Assembly (NCBI GenBank): GCA_024636775.1
Contig: JAGXGP010000159.1
Span: forward strand, 1-34,136
DNA: 34,136 nucleotides
Direction: 5' to 3'
DNA from: Hydrogenophilales bacterium
Lineage (GTDB): Bacteria > Pseudomonadota > Gammaproteobacteria > Burkholderiales > Thiobacillaceae
Position numbers and translations under genes: made by a program. The first letter of the stretch is position 1, and the number at the start of each line of letters is the position of its first letter. Under the pieces are notes generated by a model. The model saw only the letters and a list, made by a program, of their open reading frames with translations, was not told the DNA's origin and did not search any database. Below are positions 34,114 to 34,136 of this stretch, piece after piece.

Positions 34114-34136
34114 ATGTTACGCAGCATGAACGATCT
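34114..34136 (+). CDS. Start of a probable PRC-barrel protein (partial)
   Basis: The last bases of the window contain a strong ribosome site (GAAGGAGAAA) and ATG, followed by MLRSMNDL. This is how I remember the opening of two-domain PRC-barrel proteins (MLRSMKDLxxYxIxATDG). Only seven full codons are visible, so the call is tentative. The broken PRC-barrel fragment at 6800-7001 would be a relative of the second domain of such a protein. Confidence 0.4.

Noticed and set aside
1-34136. CRISPR arrays, rRNA genes, complete tRNAs and insertion-sequence transposases
   Set aside because: I looked for regularly spaced repeats, conserved RNA words and DDE-type transposase motifs on both strands and found none.

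Overview
The window looks like a chromosomal segment of a mesophilic betaproteobacterium. A member of the Nitrosomonadales, such as a Thiobacillus-, Sulfuricella- or Gallionella-like sulfur or iron oxidiser, would fit. This is judged from protein flavour, the stand-alone second IF-1, the DksA-like regulator and the compact pilMNOP-like secretion operon; no database was available. The most informative landmark is a near-perfect dif site (XerC/XerD chromosome-dimer resolution site) at 8056-8083, which places the window across the replication terminus.

Layout. (1) 1-1520: the 3' end of a PEP synthase gene and two small poorly conserved ORFs. (2) 1521-4774: a tight three-gene pyruvate dehydrogenase-type operon (E1 alpha, E1 beta, E2) with no E3 nearby. 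(3) 4961-6565: a small membrane protein on the minus strand and a YihY-family membrane protein. (4) 6600-8474: a gene graveyard around dif. It holds a truncated small ORF fused to an internal PRC-barrel fragment, one intact 66-residue gene, a decayed second copy of the E2 3' end, a J-domain remnant, dif itself and a nearby direct repeat. (5) 8475-10584: a DUF6394-type membrane protein and an RCK potassium channel. (6) 11115-15469: topoisomerase IV parE-parC, only about 3 kb from dif. (7) 15648-16500: an egtB fragment and empty DNA. (8) 16503-25449: a continuous operon for a type II secretion / type IV pilus-like machine (gspG, gspF, gspE, pilM/N/O/P-like genes, a secretin, three further pseudopilin-like genes). 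(9) 25494-27090, minus: a response regulator / HD-GYP locus that is a frameshifted chimera of two regulators. (10) 27450-29416: a DksA/TraR-like zinc-finger protein and a bifunctional APH-like/AAA kinase. (11) 29539-30121, minus: an orphan HicA-like toxin overlapping a small exported protein. (12) 30369-32117: an MscS-family channel and a second IF-1 with a clear terminator. (13) 32268-34136: a tyrosine integrase beside an inverted repeat that includes a tRNA-Ser 3'-end-like sequence, then empty DNA and the first codons of a probable PRC-barrel gene.

Functional themes. PEP synthase and PDH act on pyruvate. dif, FtsK-orienting-like octamers pointing at dif, and topoisomerase IV form a chromosome-segregation neighbourhood. 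The secretion operon is the largest coherent system. Pseudogenes, a deletion chimera and an integrase are consistent with the plasticity expected near a terminus. Coordinates were read by eye against the supplied ORF track; family assignments come from motif recognition and not from searches.
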